From Neodontobutis hainanensis (Eukaryota; Chordata; Actinopteri; Gobiiformes; Odontobutidae): DNA of 64,000 bases. Position numbers and translations under genes: made by a program. Below are positions 33,570-44,350 of this stretch, piece by piece (position 1 is the stretch's first letter; every line of letters begins with the position of its first letter). Below the pieces are notes generated by a model that had not been told where the DNA came from, made no database searches, and was given only the letters and a program-made list of their open reading frames with translations. The DNA is taken from contig JALDNG010000108.1 of assembly GCA_024349245.1 (NCBI GenBank), positions 69,501 through 133,500 of the forward strand, written 5' to 3'.

Positions 33570-35831
33570 GACAGAAAATTGAGTCTGGTTTAAAAAATTA
33601 TATATAAAAAAAAATTAAGACACTCAAATAAGATGAAATTATTTAAAAATAAACTTTGCCTTTATTAGGACAAATTCAAAATAGCTGCTTAAAAAAATTC
33701 TTGTCATATGCAGAAAAAAATACAAGAGCTAATCCTGTATCTTCAATACCTATAGTAGAATTTAAGAAACATAAAAAATATATCAGACAAAGAACACATC
33801 TCTTTATAAAGGCTTTTTTTTGAGTGCCTCAGTATTCTGTTTTTTATTTTTCACTTTATGGAGAGATCTTTAAACTGAAGAGCCAAGGAGCTGCCCTGGA
33901 GCCATTGTTTGAGTCCTTTAGACACAAAACTGAAGCTGTAGCCTCATTATACTAAAGACAGACTGAGGTAGACCTTTTTAAATGGACTCGAAAATCCCAG
34001 TTATTCACCTTTTGACCCCATGTTGCTCAAATATACCTAAAGAAACCCATTTAAATCTATCTTTTAAAACATAAAAACTAGTTGCTGGTTTCTGATTTTC
34101 TGCATCTTACTTGTGCATCTGCTTATTATATTTTTTTAAGTCACAGACTGATCTGAAAATGATAAAAAAGCACTGAGGAGTAGGTTCCAGTTTGGTATGG
34201 GTAATCCCTTTAAAGGCTTGAGTCTTTTTAGTGATGTTGGAAAGTGCATTATTAGAGTAAAGAAGAGTACATTCTTATTGGCTGGTTAACGAGGTAACTT
34301 CCCAGTTAACCCCTAGCTTAGGTTTTTAGTTGGTTCACTTTTTATCAAGGGTACATCTCGCTTAAACTGCTCCAGAGAAGGTTAAGATCCAGATAAACGA
34401 TAGAACGTGGAGTGCAGGTAAGAATTCAGAAAGAGACTGCTGGGACACAAAGGTAGCTCGAGAAACTGTAAAGAACAGGTTTATACTTTACACATAAATG
34501 ACATGCTAAGAATGTGTTTTATTGCCAAAGTTATGTCCAGATCCACTGATTAATAGACTTTTAATGTAGCATTTAAAACGTAGACTCCACACTCCTGTGG
34601 GTTATTATTCTTTATCTGCATGTTGGGTATGTGTCATTCATTCAATCTATAGTGCTGTTATTTATTTTTTTACTCTTTATGTTAAACGCTCTCGGACCTG
34701 ATCATTTCAACTCGACCTTTTTGTTGAAGCACTCGCAGCTCCACAGACAAACCCAGGGTTAACTGAACAAACTGTTCATGACTGACTAACCCAGACTGGG
34801 ATTGTTAGAGTTTTCCTTTAACCGGGTTAAAGAGTCATATCTGGGTTCGGTTTAACTTGTTTCTTATACATGGCCCAGGACTAGTTTTGAGAGAAACACA
34901 ATAATCCCTAATGAGTAAGCACTTGCCGACAGTGGGAAGGAAAACGTACCCTGGCTTTAGATGTGCGGCTGTCTAAAGGACTGTAACAGGAAATGATAAT
35001 GACAGTAATACTATATACAATAAAATAAAAAAGACTAATATAAAAGGTGCTGGCTGTTGAGCAGAGACTGTTTTAAGTCTTTTGCTGTTCATCACATATA
35101 TTTATATTTACATTTACACAGAATGAATAGCCTTTAAATATTTCTCAACAATGTCAAAACTCAGATGACTGTGTAACTGTTCAAAAGACGTACGACTGAA
35201 TGTCTGCTGTTTGTTTGTTTTCTCTTACCTCAATGATAAGCCTTTATCTTGACCTTTACTGAATCACACAGTGGATCAAAAACCAAAGATTTGTTCTGTG
35301 TTTTAAAGTACACATTTAGTCTTTTGTTTCTCACATCTTTACAACATAGATTTTACGTTTAACATTATTTTATTATTAAATTCTTTTGAAAGAATGACTG
35401 AAAAGACTAATTTTCTCATTGTTTCATAATCTGATGTTTTGTGTGAGTTTTTTTATTAAGTTTTCTAGGTAGTTATGTTATTTTGGATGCAAACAATCCA
35501 AGAAGCAATTTTATAAAAAAATGTTTGGTTTATGAGAGAGAAATGATGTAGATTTACATTTAAAGATATTATTTTTCACACTTGTACAAACTGTGATGTA
35601 AAATAAGAAAATAAATATGGTTTTCTTAATTTCAAGTGTCTGTCTCTTCTGTTCACACTAATCAACACATCCTTCAGTGGTTTTTAGTGATACAATGTGT
35701 CTGTGGAGGTTCTCCAGGACAGATTGAAAAAAAGTTAAAGGCATCTGGACGTTTCCGTGTAACAGCTTCTCCCTGTGCAGCTCTTGTGAAGATGAATTGT
35801 TTCGGCTTAACCACCTTCCTCCTTTTTCCAG
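33570..35831. other. Spacer between zinc-finger units A and B
   Basis: Searched for a first exon like those at 30410 and 39863; none was found. AT-rich, including the 3' untranslated region of unit A. The motif GTGCAGGTAAG at about 34414 is a donor-like site but no coding exon can be attached. Confidence 0.45.
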
Positions 35832-37925
35832 GGCCAGGGATTTCTGAAAAGCACAAGAATCAATTTGAAGAAAGAAGAGCTGGTGGAAAAAGTGGGAGGT
35901 ATACATCTATTATATCTAATACTATATTTGTATTTGCTTATAAGATATTCAGACACAGAGACTTTAAGAGACTGATTCTCTTACACGTTTACAAATACAC
36001 GTTTCTACTGATGCATACTACGCATGTTTACAGCAAATATGTGCTCACATAATCTTACAGACAAATGTTAATAAAACAAACACAATCAAAATAGCAATAA
36101 GTAATTAGAAAATACAGTTTATAAGTTTACATACCCTGGCTGATGATAACTTCACTTAAAGTTAGAGGTTGGGTTAAGCCATTTATTGTCAAACAATTGT
36201 GTTTACGCTTTTTAAATCATATATTTATTCTCGGAAAAATGGCCCAAAAAATCAGAAAGGCTGCCAGTGTAACTTATGAGCACAAATGTATATAAGCACA
36301 CTTGTACTCAAATGCACGTTAATACTTATATGCTCTGAGCCTTTGTGCAAGTGTCTTCAATAAGAAAACATGAATGTAATGCTGAGTATGTCCACACTGA
36401 GCATCTGTAGGAACAGGAAGTAATGAAACTATCAGTGTGTTCCTGGGAGCTGTTAGTGGCACGAATGAACCCTGAAATACAACTTTAACATGCGCACCTG
36501 CACAGATAATACGGCAACACACTCTCTCTGTTATAAATGTGTTTTAAGCTATAAAAAAAAAACAGACACACAAACGGGGAGCAAATTTGACACAAATAAA
36601 ACACAATAAATGGTTGCTGTGATCTGTTCCTTCTTGGTTATGATCACCTCAAATGTAGCTGAATTTAAAGCTAAAACCAATCGAACCAAATTGTTCATTC
36701 ATTCATAATATTATAGTACATAGTATTTAAGTTGTTCGTCACACACACAGCAACATTTGGCCTTTAACTGATGATGTTCCTCTTTGTCTTTGTACTTTTG
36801 GTGTGGTTTGTTCCACTGTTATTGAGTCAAAATGACTTCCAGGATCTAACTGTCTAAGGCTAAAATAAAAGCAATTTTGACCAATGTGTTTAATTTTGTC
36901 AGCTGTTCTACAAAGTAGTACTCCGGCACTAGTGTGCGCTAAATCAGACATGGAGGAGCTTATAAAAATGTAACCTTTGACAGTTATTTACTTGTATATA
37001 TGGTTTAACTCTTAAAGGTTTTGATATTTTTGTTTTACCAGGTAACATGAAAACAGTATCGCTTTCCATCACACCCTTCTTCTCAGATTGGCAGGAGCAC
37101 AATGAGACAGTGAACGGACAATCATACTCTTTCTCCACAGCTGAAAGTGAACAAGGAAGACCAGCTGTTAGGCAAATTAATGCAAACTCCAGCTCTATAT
37201 TCTCTTCTGTCGCGTCTACCGCTCAAAGTGCTAACTCCCAACAAGGCTCTACATCTAAAAAGGACATAAACGCAAATAAAACTGAGGACAACCATAGCTT
37301 AGTGTTTTCACCTTTAGAAAGCGTCAATGTGAAGCCTACATGCAACAGAAGTCAAAGAAATCCAAACACAAGTCCACAAAATGAGTCTATGATGTGTGTT
37401 CGGAATAATAAACCATCTAATGATGTGACGTCTGGTCCTGTTGAGAGCTGGCAGCAACCAATACAGAACACTCAGACAGGAATTCAGCCAATTTTACCAA
37501 ACACTGACTTCTTCAAACCCCTTCATCAGCCTTTACCGAACCAAGAGACAGGACCAGCAGAGTCCCATAAAGAAGCAGAGGCCTGTCTTCCTTTCGCGTG
37601 TACCTTCTGCTCTCGTCGTTACGCTCAACAGTGTCAGCTTCGGATCCACGAACGAGCCCACACGGGGGAGAAGCCGTACCCGTGCGTCCAGTGTGGGAAG
37701 AGATTTGGACAGTTGTGCAATTTGAAGCGTCACCAGATGGTTCACACTAGAGAGAGGCCGTTCCCGTGCCCTTGCTGCGGTAAACAGTTCACCACGTCGA
37801 ACAATCTGAAAGTGCACCAGAGCGTTCACACCGGGGAGAAGAAGTTTCTCTGCAACAAATGTGGCAAGAGCTTTTCGTTTTTGAGTAATCTCATCAGACA
37901 CCAGGCTCTGCACACGAGAACCTAG
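35832..37925 (+). CDS. C2H2 zinc-finger unit B (no first exon seen; partial or alternative 3' exons)
   Basis: Two exons are supported. 35832-35898 starts after TTTTTCCAG; read in phase 0 it gives GQGFLKSTRINLKKEELVE, resembling exon 2 of unit A (GQGFQGRTRF). 37042-37925 begins after TTTTACCAG and continues to TAG. It encodes a Ser/Asn/Gln-rich region of about 180 residues, then four C2H2 fingers starting FACTFC, YPCVQC, FPCPCC and FLCNKC with TGEKP-like linkers. From the ATG at 37047 the last exon alone gives 292 residues. Exon 1 of unit A ends in phase 1, which does not fit the phase-0 start of this exon 2 unless one base differs. It may be a tandem copy that lost its first exon, or alternative terminal exons of unit A. 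Confidence 0.7.
36117..36296. mobile_element. Tc1/mariner-type MITE
   Basis: The left end has ATAAGTTTACATACCCTGGC and the right end GCCAGTGTAACTTATGAGC, inverted partners belonging to the same family as the piece at 5724. About 180 bases with no transposase frame, in the intron of zinc-finger unit B. Confidence 0.75.
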
Positions 37926-39860
37926 AAGGTAATAGTGGTTTTAAATTTGTCCCAAAAAAGTCTGTGGAAACCAAACTATTAAAGCTACTTTAACCAAAAA
38001 CCTTTCCTTGACGCTCCTAATACCACAGCAACCTGCCTGGTTTTATTTTATTTAAGTAAAACTGAATCAAGTTGTTTAGCTCTGAGTTCATTGTCAGACT
38101 CTGTCTCATTAAACGTCTTGTAATTCCATTGCTCGTATTTTCTTTTTGCTTTACTTATGTCTGTTTTTCTTTTTTGCTTTGTTTAAGTAGTCATATTCAC
38201 TGCTATAAAAGACACATTCTCTGTAAACTGTTTTTACCGCCAATGATTCAATGTGTGTAACAGCGTTTTTCAAGAGTAGGCATTATGCCATTTGTGGTCT
38301 TCGTTGGGTCTTAATGTCTAAACATCAGAAAGGTATTCATTGTGTCAGTTTAAATGAATGTTATGCATGTGTTGATCTTGAACTTTTGTATGTAATCAAA
38401 AGAAATACTCTTCCTCTGTTTGTTTGTTTTTTCTAAAAAGCTTTTGTTTATGGCCACTGTCTCTGCCTTCATTTTGTTCTGATTCGGTTGCAACTAATTA
38501 ACAAACTTAAGCTGTTTGACCCAAAGCTTTTCAAAAATCCATCTAAATAGGACTAACAAAGTGTGCAGATGTGCACAAACCTCCCTGAATTGGCATAAAT
38601 TGGGTACCTGTCTTTTTTTTTTTCTTTAGACTCTTTAATCTTAGTAAATGTGAACATGAGTAAACAATAGGCTGTTTCTAGAGTATATTTTTGGCTCCTT
38701 GTTTGTGGAATGGGTCATTATTCTCGACTTTCAGATTAAAACAGTAGTCGGTATCACAAATGAAATCAAACCTCTGTGAGGGACAGTTTGGTGCACCCCT
38801 GATCATCAGAAGAGAAATAAAATACAAAAGTTTTTCATTCATTCATTTTCTTCCACTTGGTCCTGTTAGAGGTCGCAGGTGTCTAGAGTGTATACCGGAC
38901 CCTGGGCCTTAGGCGGGGTACACCCTGGACAGTGGACAGTTAGTTGCAGGGCTAAAGTCTTTCACCAAATCAAAAAAAAAAAAAACACTGACACTACATG
39001 ACCCTTATTGAAAGTACCATTTCACTTTGTGTCATTTATTTTAACGCTGAAGCATCACAACAACATCACAGTGATTTGAATATTCTGGGGAATAATATTT
39101 AAAATGTCTTTTCATGTTTTTAAATTTTTTTGTTCTTTTACAATGAGTTTACCTAATAGTTATTTAGTCTGCAAATGATTTTTTTGTTTTTATTTTATGT
39201 AAATTTTACATTTGAGAACAGAATAAAGCAATATAAAGTTGGAAAAGAAAATGAGCAAGACCAGAGAGTATCAAGAGAGAGACCAGGTCAAGACCAGAAC
39301 CAGTATAAATACACATTACTGCATCACCAGTGAAACCTCCCTGTTCTTTAAATCAAATATAGCTACATGTCATGCCTAGAAATAATGGGTTAATGATTCA
39401 GGAAATTTGTAAGATTTGTGATTAACTTTTATTACAGTAGCATATACCTGTAACTCTTTTTCAGAAAGTATTTCATTAAATCTAGTTTGAATTTTTAATT
39501 TTTGAGGTGTTTTATTTTGTTTAGGCTATGTATGGATTTAGATTAAGAATAATTTTAAAATTGGTTAAAATATTTTTTTGTTTTAGGTTTACAAATGTGA
39601 AATATTGCTGAAACGTCCGTTACACTAAAGCGATGCTAACAACAAACTGACGTCATCAGAAGGCGACGCTCGGACCACAGCAGAAGCACATCTTTGCTTC
39701 GCTTTGGTTCTCATCAATTAACGACTGACAGCGGGTAAAATAACCCTTCCCGGGTTTTGCATGACACTTATGAGCCTTCAGTGGTGTTGGCTGCGGATCC
39801 CGTAGCTTTAAACGTCCACAGCCAGAAAAACAAGAGTAAAAAAATATCCTCCGGAGCAGG
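37926..39860. other. Spacer between zinc-finger units B and C
   Basis: 3' untranslated region of unit B, AT-rich sequence and a repeat at 38838-38960. 39600-39860 precedes unit C and probably holds its promoter; it contains ACTGACGTCATC at about 39646-39657, a consensus CRE/ATF site. No other gene seen. Confidence 0.5.
38838..38960 (+). repeat. Common fish interspersed repeat
   Basis: CATTCATTCATTTTCTTCC is followed by GGCGGGGTACACCCTGGACA, the pattern of a repeat spread through fish genomes. Related pieces lie at 7440-7512, 50655-50745 (reverse) and, for its other end, near 46007-46060 and 61390-61480. Confidence 0.7.
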
Positions 39861-39862
39861 CT

Positions 39863-42739
39863 ATGATGGCGGACTGTGTTGGTTTTCAAGCACAAATCGC
39901 CTCGATCATTGAGATACTGGCCAACTCGGCGGTGGCGGAGATCTGTAAACTGGTGGAGGACGGATACGCGGCGCTGCGGTCCCAGATGGAGCAGGAGCGG
40001 GAAAAAAGCGAGAAGGAAAGCGATGCGCTGCGACAGAAACTGCGGGAGATGGACGTGAAGATGCGCAGCTACGAGCGGAAGATGAGGAGACGGAATCAGA
40101 GGGAAGACGTGCACACCGTTCATTTTAGGCCACAAGAAGGTAAAGTGGCGAAGGAATGACTGTCGGAGGTTTAGCCTGTTGCTTTATGCAGCCGCTTTTA
40201 ATGAGATATCTTCTCCTATTACTAATTACAAATCTTATCTCAAAAGATGCTCTACTTACCTCAGTCTTAAATCAGTAATAATGCACATTATGCACACGGC
40301 CTGATTGATGCTGTCTGCTCTCTAAATGAACTTTCAGCCAACTGTCAAGTCTGATTTTACCTCTAAAACATAAAATACAATGACTATGATGAGTGCCATA
40401 ACACGTGCAACAGTCATTCCCTTGTAATAGTAGCATCACAGTTTGATGTACCATCCACTGCTGTGCAAAGGATTCAGGCATTTGTTATGAAATGCTGTGA
40501 ATATGAAAGAGAATTGTCTGTTTTTTTATCAATTTACTCAAAGCACATTATGAGCAAACATTAAAAAAATCTAAATTAAATGAGACTGGCTTTAATCCCA
40601 GATACACTCTGTGATGTTGAGATCAAGGCTCTGTGGGACCAGACCATGACTTTGAGGGTTTCTATCATTACAGAATTTCTCCAGACCTGAATTTCTGTTT
40701 TTTTGCTGAAGTGAATTTAGAATTTTATATATCAGAAATCAGGATAGGGTACTTTTTGTTCATATAATAAAATTATCTGTGTATTCTTTCCTTATATGTG
40801 TATAAGCACAATTATACACTTATATGACACACTTATACAGTTAAACACATAGTATTGTTAAGTTTTATGTGCAAAAATATGAGTCACTGGACTTTTATTT
40901 CATAAATGCATAGCAAAGCCTAATATAGTTTAGTAGTAGTTACAGAAATAGTATAGTAGTAGTTGTATTTAAGTGTGTAACATGTAATTGAAGTAAACTC
41001 TGATGCAGAAATAACTAAAATGGTCTACCTTTATTTAGATCTGCTACTGGTAGACTTAAGGTTCACTTAAAACATGACATTAAATGTAACATGTGGCCCA
41101 AGACTTAAGATCTTTATTTACTTATTTCTCTCTTTAAGCGCCTGAAGACCACCAGACTCTTGTTTTATCGGTCCCCGTTTCCTCTGAAGACAAGTCCCTC
41201 CAAAACACTTCAAAGGTACGGCTCAATATGGCTCGAGATGATTTATTCAGTGATTTTTGCTTGCAGTAATATCCTAATTTAGTATTGATCTATCTGTAAC
41301 AGCAGGAGGATGTGTTGCCGGTGGTAAAACAGGAACGAGTGGAGAGAGACGACTGCAACCTCGACCTGAAAGTGGAGGTCAACATCAGAGCGGAGTGCGG
41401 TCTGTCCAACGGCAAGTAAACTTCTACATTAGAATATCAAGTTCTACTCATCATTTACATTGAAAGGTGTAATAAAATGTGTTTGCTGTAATCTATCTTA
41501 TGTCTCAGAAAGTCTTGTCTTGTAAATAATATACACTATGGTCTGATAGTATCTGATAAAAATTATAGTGTACCATTTTTAAAACCTCTATGAAGTCTCC
41601 ATTTTGCTTTTTATGACCGGTTTAAGAAAGTCCATTTGTCAAAATAACCCACTGGTTTGATAATGATGCAAATAAATGTAAGAAAAACCTAAACTAACTG
41701 GATTTAACTTGATTTTAAACCTTGTTATCTGGGTCTATCTTCCCACAGCCCTGGAGTCAACTGAGGAAATGCCTGAAGAGATTGTTCCTTGTGTCACCAA
41801 CATGATGTCTCCAAACTCCCAGGCTTTATCATCTTCCACCGAAGCCACCATAGACCTGACCTGCAGGCCTCGAGCGAAACGCAAAACCACCAAACCTATC
41901 AGTAACAATACAGGAGTGAGTGCAGTGGGGGTCCCAGACGGTGCCCTTAAATCAGAAATACAGGCAGACGACGCAACAGAAGAGCACTCCTCCCAGTTGC
42001 CGGTCACAATAACCTCAGAGGAATCGAGTCCAGACCGTCTCAACAGTTTGGGGCTAGACCTGGCCTGGATGCAGGAGCGGGTCACTCATCTCGGGGCGGC
42101 TTATGCTGTTGCCCAACTCGGTTTAGGGAACTCCGAAACGGGCCACCCATCTGCGTCTTTCCCACCGCAAGGAGGAGGAGACAGTCTGGACGGGCCTCCC
42201 ACGATGCTGTTCACAAGCGGTGCTCACGAAATGGCTGCTTTTGCCGCTTCCTTTGACATAGCAGCTGCTGCGGCCGCCGCTTCTGCTGTTGTGTCCGCCC
42301 CGAGCGCTCCTCCGCCTTCTCTTCGCAAGCACCGCCCCCTTCTTCCACAGCGACCAATCAGAAGCGGTCGTACAGAAGTGGGAGTAACAACGCTAAAGAG
42401 CCGTCCGTTTGCACCGTGTGCGGCCGGGTCTTCCCCAGCGCGGCCACATTAGAGCTCCACCAGCGCGTGCACACGGGGGAAAGACCGTACACCTGTCCTC
42501 ACTGTGGGAAAGGGTTCGCTCAGCCAAACAATCTGCGAGTGCACCTCCTCATCCACACGGGGGAGAGGCGCTATCGGTGCACACTCTGCGGAAAGAGCTT
42601 CATCTCCTCCAGCCACTTGAAGAGGCACCGCACTGTCCACACGCAGGAAAAGCCCTACAGCTGCTCACGCTGCGGACAGTCCTTCAGCCAAATGTGTAGC
42701 GTTCGGAGACACCGGCAGCAGTCGCAGTGCGGCCTGTGA
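39863..42739 (+). CDS. C2H2 zinc-finger protein, unit C (frame break in last exon)
   Basis: Exons: 39863-40139, 41139-41215, 41303-41411 and 41749-42739. Exon 1 resembles unit A exon 1: FQAQIASIIEILANSAVAEI, then CKLVEDGYAALRSQ and a charged coiled-coil stretch. Exon 3 ends with a GC donor (ACG then GCAAGT), and the phase fits the acceptor at 41748. The last exon has an acidic and Ser-rich region, an alanine run (FDIAAAAAAASAVV), and four fingers starting CTVC, YTCPHC, YRCTLC and YSCSRC. The fourth has HRQQSQC in place of the last histidine. The frame upstream of about 42300 and the frame of the fingers differ by one base: either a one-base deletion, or an intron at about 42220-42350 with a good acceptor (CTTCTTCCACAG) but a weak donor. 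Predicted nuclear regulator. Confidence 0.82.
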
Positions 42740-44101
42740 ACTCTAAACCCTGAAAGTAGAAGCTGTCTTTTCAAAATCTACGTTTGAATTCTAAGATAAC
42801 GAAGCTGTTTTTAGGGAAAGGGTGCATTAATGTAAGCATGAACAGTCACTAAAAGAAGCCAGGCTTTACTGTGATGTCCTGACGTATAGTCGATGTGTGT
42901 CTTTGCGTAAAGCAGTATTATATAAACATTTCTTCCAGTGGTTTACCCCAAGCTGTGCCAATTTACATCTCTCCTTTAGAACTGGTATCTCTGACTCAGG
43001 GGCTTTAAATGAATACCTGGAGGTAATTGGGTTTATCAACGGTAGTTTTATCCAATCAGAGATGCTACATGTTGTTTACGTTTGGAGCGGTTAAATGGTT
43101 GCTACATCTTAAAACCTTCAACACGCCCAGAGCTGTCAGTGCTGCCTCCTTATTCGACACAATGGGCCGGTAAGGTCAAGGTTTGAATTGAATACTGCCC
43201 CCTTGGAGCAGGTCAAGAAGGTTGAAAAATACACACAAAAAAACCTTAGAAAACAATAAAACTGGTGCTTGCCTTTTTTACTTAAAGTGTCACCACCCGG
43301 ACTTAATAATTGGACATAATCTCATCCTGAAGCTGTAATAAAAACTCCAGGCGGCTCCAGATGCTCTTGACCCCGGGGCCTATTGGTCTATGTACATGAG
43401 TAAGGTTTCACTTTACGCCCGTTTTATTTACACTTTCACAGCTTGGGACGCCAGTTCTGATGGAATGACATTGGCACAACAGCCCTTTTCTCCCTTTGCT
43501 CCTTCTTTTCACAGAGGGAACTGTAAGAGTGCCTGAAGCTAAATGTATTTGTTCCAACTTAAGGGAAAAAAAAGAAGCTGTTCACAAACAAATAGTAAAA
43601 ACATCAAAGTCAACATTACTCATGGTGCTGGTCATAGTAGCATTGTATTTTTCTTCACTACAATCTCTTCCACTTTTCCAGATGGTAGTTTTGTCAAATG
43701 TTTACAGACACTTGCACTAAATATTTAATCGTCAACTCAATGTCATGCTAAACGTGTCCTGAATGAATAATAGGCTTCTTGTTCCATCGATTAAAAACAC
43801 TGCCTGTTGAACTAAGAGAATCAATTATTTTGCAAAAGAGAGACGCTTAATTAGAATAGAGTGGACCACTTGGACAGCCCAGATGTAAAGAAGAAACTAT
43901 TATATGCTGTATTTGTGACCTGTTTTGAACAATTGTTGAAATATAAAAGCAGCAGTATGGCAGTGTTTACAAACTGTCATTTTGCAGACTTCCTGTAAGT
44001 CATTTTAACAGTTTTGCTCTCTTTTAAAGGTTCTTTTTGGGGGTTTTGCTGTTATAGTGATAGTCAGTGTAAACAGACAGGAAACAAAGTGATATTTGGG
44101 C

Positions 44102-44167
44102 TGGACTCAAACCCAGGTCGCCAGAGTGTGTGGTATGTACTCTTCCAGATGAGCCACTGAGGCCCCC
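44102..44167 (-). repeat. tRNA-derived SINE head
   Basis: The minus strand has an A box (TGGCTCATCTGG) and a B box (GGTTTGAGTCC) with tRNA-like spacing. The acceptor stem does not pair over seven bases, so it is a SINE head or tRNA pseudogene, not a working tRNA. It differs from the SINE at 4362. Confidence 0.6.
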
Positions 44168-44261
44168 TTTTTATAAACAATTGTTTATTCATATTTTTTT
44201 TTCTTGCCCTACATTTAACCCATGTCCACCCTCCTCCAAGTTTAGCCTTACTTTGACTGTA

Positions 44262-44350
44262 GTTGTGCGGTACAGCTCGGCTCAGTTCGGCTCGGTTTGG
44301 TTCATGTTCCACAAAATCTGCTCTTTTGACAGTGACGTCACACAAGAGCA
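44262..44350 (-). mobile_element. DNA-transposon-like piece
   Basis: The minus strand reads ACCAAACCGAGCCGAACTGA followed by GCCGAGCTGTACCGC, a pattern seen in ends of fish hAT-type non-autonomous elements. Only one end is recognised. Confidence 0.4.

Noticed and set aside
44102..44167. Possible tRNA gene on the minus strand
   Set aside because: Acceptor stem does not pair; best read as a SINE head.
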